Assembly: GCA_003529325.1 (NCBI GenBank)
Contig: DPVW01000274.1
Span: 1 to 6,936 of the forward strand
DNA length: 6,936 nt
From: Candidatus Latescibacterota bacterium
Lineage (GTDB): Bacteria; Latescibacterota; UBA2968; UBA8231
Reading direction: 5' to 3'
Each line of letters opens with the position of its first letter. Positions within the stretch are counted from its first letter, which is position 1. A program made the position numbers and the translations under genes. Shown here one piece after another: positions 5,362-6,936 of the stretch. The notes below the pieces were generated by a model. The model was given only the letters and a program-made list of their open reading frames with translations. It was not told the origin of the DNA and did not search any database.

Positions 5362-6324
5362 TTGAAGTCAGCTCGCCTGGTAGAACCGCGTCGTTGGGAA
5401 CTGTTGGACCTGCCGATTCCGGAACCGACACCGGGGAACATGCTCGTGCACCTGCAGCGGACGGCCATCTGTGGCACCGACAAGCCGGCATGGATCGGAC
5501 TCGGCGGGCAGTATCCGCTGGAGCCAGGGTGTTCCGGCCACGAAGGCCTGGGTACCGTCGTCGAATGTCCATCCGGACGATACGCCGAAGGCGAGCGCGT
5601 GCTGCTTTATGGCTTCGACCGGGGGTTGTTTCAAGAGTTCACCCTCGCCAACGACAACGGCGGCTGCATTCGGCTGCCTGACGAGGGCGATCCCGACGTG
5701 TTGCTCATGAGCCAGCTTTTTGGCACCGTGCTGCACGCATTCTACAAATTGGGCAACATCATCGGCCAGGATGTCGTCGTCATCGGCCAGGGTTCGGTGG
5801 GGCAGATGTTCAATGCGGCGTTAAGAAACCTGGGAGCGCGCCACATCATCGGCGTCGATCCGCTCGCGCACCGGCGGGCGTTGGCGCCGAAGATGGGCGC
5901 CACACACGCGCTGGAGCCCGGCCCCGACCTGCAGCAGCAGGTGCTGGCCATCACGGGCGACCAGTTGCCACATATGGTCGTCGAGGCGGTGGGGCTGGAG
6001 GCGACCTTTCACACGGCGGCCGGGTTGGTGCGTCGTGGCGGCACGATTCTGTATTTCGGTGTGCCCAACAAGGAGGAGGGACGGGGCGTGATGTCGCTGA
6101 ACTTCCTGCAGATGTTCAGCAATGAGGCCCGTATTGTGACGACTGTAGGACCGAATCCGCACGCCGATTATGCCGCCGCCCTGCAATGGGTGACGGAAGG
6201 CCGAATTGACGTGCGCCCCATGATCAGTCACGTCCTGCCCCACGAGCAGATTCAGCAGGCCTTTGAGATGGTTTTCGAAGAGCCCGCGGCGCACGAATCG
6301 CTGAAGGTAGTACTCAGTTTCTAG
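5362..6324 (+). CDS. Zinc-type alcohol/polyol dehydrogenase (MDR superfamily) lacking the structural-zinc lobe
   Basis: An intact 320-residue medium-chain dehydrogenase/reductase, expected to oxidise an alcohol or polyol with NAD(P). The catalytic domain carries AICGTDKPAW at 36-45 (Cys37, catalytic-zinc ligand; Thr39 and Asp40) and CSGHEGLGTVVE at 57-68 (His60, Glu61). The Rossmann domain begins VVVIGQGSVGQMFNAALRNL at 138-157, and IIGVDPLAH at 162-170 places Asp166 at the end of the second strand, which favours NAD. The four-cysteine structural-zinc loop normally found near residues 90-115 is absent: LLYGFDRGLFQEFTLAND passes straight through, accounting for a length below the usual 340-350. 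The substrate is unknown; the upstream epimerase remnant hints at a sugar or sugar alcohol. Its TAG stop (6322-6324) overlaps the rsgA stop on the other strand within CTAG. Confidence 0.88.
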   Translation: MKSARLVEPRRWELLDLPIPEPTPGNMLVHLQRTAICGTDKPAWIGLGGQYPLEPGCSGHEGLGTVVECPSGRYAEGERVLLYGFDRGLFQEFTLANDNGGCIRLPDEGDPDVLLMSQLFGTVLHAFYKLGNIIGQDVVVIGQGSVGQMFNAALRNLGARHIIGVDPLAHRRALAPKMGATHALEPGPDLQQQVLAITGDQLPHMVVEAVGLEATFHTAAGLVRRGGTILYFGVPNKEEGRGVMSLNFLQMFSNEARIVTTVGPNPHADYAAALQWVTEGRIDVRPMISHVLPHEQIQQAFEMVFEEPAAHESLKVVLSF

Positions 6325-6936
6325 TCATCCGCCATCTCCCGCAGCTGACGTTTGCCCTCGCGTCGATCCGACCGTTTGGCGCGTCGTTTGGTGTCGGCGT
6401 CGGGGTTCATCTGACCCCGTTTTTTCTCTCGTTGGGCGGCGATGGCGAGCTCTCTCGCCAGAGAGCGATAACTGCGCACCCGGCCCGGATCCAGTTCTCC
6501 CTCACTGAGAGCCTGTTGGATCTTGCATCCCGCATCGGCGATGTGACGGCAGTTCTGAAAGCGGCAGCCCCGCGCCAACTCGGCGATGTCCTCGAATGTG
6601 TCGAGGGCATCCTTGCTCTGATCGGCTTCTTCGTCCTGGCCACCCCCAGCCCACAGGGCAAATTCACGCATGCCCGGTGTGTCGATCAGCAGTGCGCCTG
6701 CAGATGTGGCAACCAGTTCCCGGTGTGTCGTCGTGTGGCGCCCACGCGAATCGCCGGAGCACTCTGCGGCAGGTACGCGAAAAGGGCCACCCCATGCGGG
6801 ACAGCCCTACGTACTTGCAGTACTTGCGCAGTACAGAAGGTCTAGTCCAAGGGTGCCATGGTCAGTTGGGGGGAAGCAGCAGATACCGACATAACCATCA
6901 TCCTCCTGTACGGGTTCTCATCAAAGGGCGGCCCAC
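6321..6936 (-). pseudogene. rsgA: Ribosome small-subunit GTPase RsgA, partial and apparently disrupted
   Basis: RsgA is a circularly permuted GTPase that checks 30S maturation. A clean frame runs from 6806 down to the TAG at 6321-6323. It contains DSRGRHTTTHREL (switch I/G2), LLIDTPGMREFALW (G3), and the C-terminal zinc motif CRFQNCRHIADAGC (C-x4-C-x-H-x5-C), then LDPGRVRSYRSLARE and a basic tail. Further upstream the family order continues but in changing frames: VGLSRMGWP (6784-6810), in the P-loop position but without Gly-Lys-Ser; GTLGLDLL (6834-6857); and SVSAA, the G5 motif (6875-6889). The roughly 30 codons expected between P-loop and switch I are shortened to about 20. An in-frame TAG at 6807-6809 stops the main frame. 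A gene caller would report only a 116-residue C-terminal ORF from the ATG at 6669-6671. The N-terminal OB domain and G4 motif would lie beyond the window. Either a decayed gene or poor sequence. Confidence 0.75.
6811..6834. repeat. Short tandem duplication inside the damaged part of rsgA
   Basis: GTACTTGCA is followed directly by GTACTTGCG and then CAGTAC, an imperfect 9-bp tandem repeat. It lies between the GTLGLDLL remnant and the P-loop-position remnant, where the reading frame changes, so slippage here could explain one of the rsgA frameshifts. Confidence 0.45.

Noticed and set aside
6811..6834. The GTACTTGC repeats as the start of an iteron or CRISPR-like array.
   Set aside because: There are only two imperfect adjacent copies with no spacers, and they sit within rsgA remnants.

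Overview
This 6.9 kb window comes from a GC-rich bacterial chromosome. It contains ordinary, densely packed housekeeping genes and no mobile element, CRISPR array, tRNA or rRNA that I can recognise. The gene set (acetyl-CoA synthetase, MoeA, an NfuA-type Fe-S protein, RsgA, a secreted DUF922 protein) suggests a Gram-negative or related bacterium. NfuA with a degenerate A-type N-terminal domain is best known from Proteobacteria, but I cannot assign a phylum from the sequence alone.

Left half (1-3374, all on the minus strand): nfuA is read first, from a candidate sigma70-type promoter, and is followed by a convincing intrinsic terminator. Then come moeA, a Nudix hydrolase of the ADP-ribose pyrophosphatase type, and the 5' part of acs, which runs off the window at the A3 motif. 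moeA and the Nudix gene overlap by 4 nt (GTGA). The Nudix stop codon lies between the acs Shine-Dalgarno and its start, so these three look translationally coupled. All are intact. They cover Fe-S cluster maturation, molybdenum cofactor synthesis, nucleotide-sugar or ADP-ribose clean-up and acetate activation; I see no single pathway uniting them.

Right half (3452-6936): a small HEAT-repeat gene (+), a secreted DUF922 metalloprotease-like gene (-), an aldose-epimerase-like gene (+) followed 16 nt later by a zinc-type dehydrogenase (+), and rsgA (-). Only the DUF922 gene and the dehydrogenase read through cleanly. The HEAT gene appears to lose its frame near its C-terminus. The epimerase carries an in-frame amber codon and a one-base frameshift. 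rsgA keeps its G3 motif and zinc-binding end, but its P-loop region is scrambled across three frames. This is either gene decay or sequencing/assembly error concentrated in the right half; raw-read inspection would decide.

The convergent gene pairs end on overlapping stop codons (TCACTGA at 3734-3740, CTAG at 6321-6324), showing an extremely compact layout. Non-ATG starts (TTG, GTG) are common. I found no evidence for a previously undescribed system; the interest lies in the damaged genes, the tight junctions and a few unusual residues.
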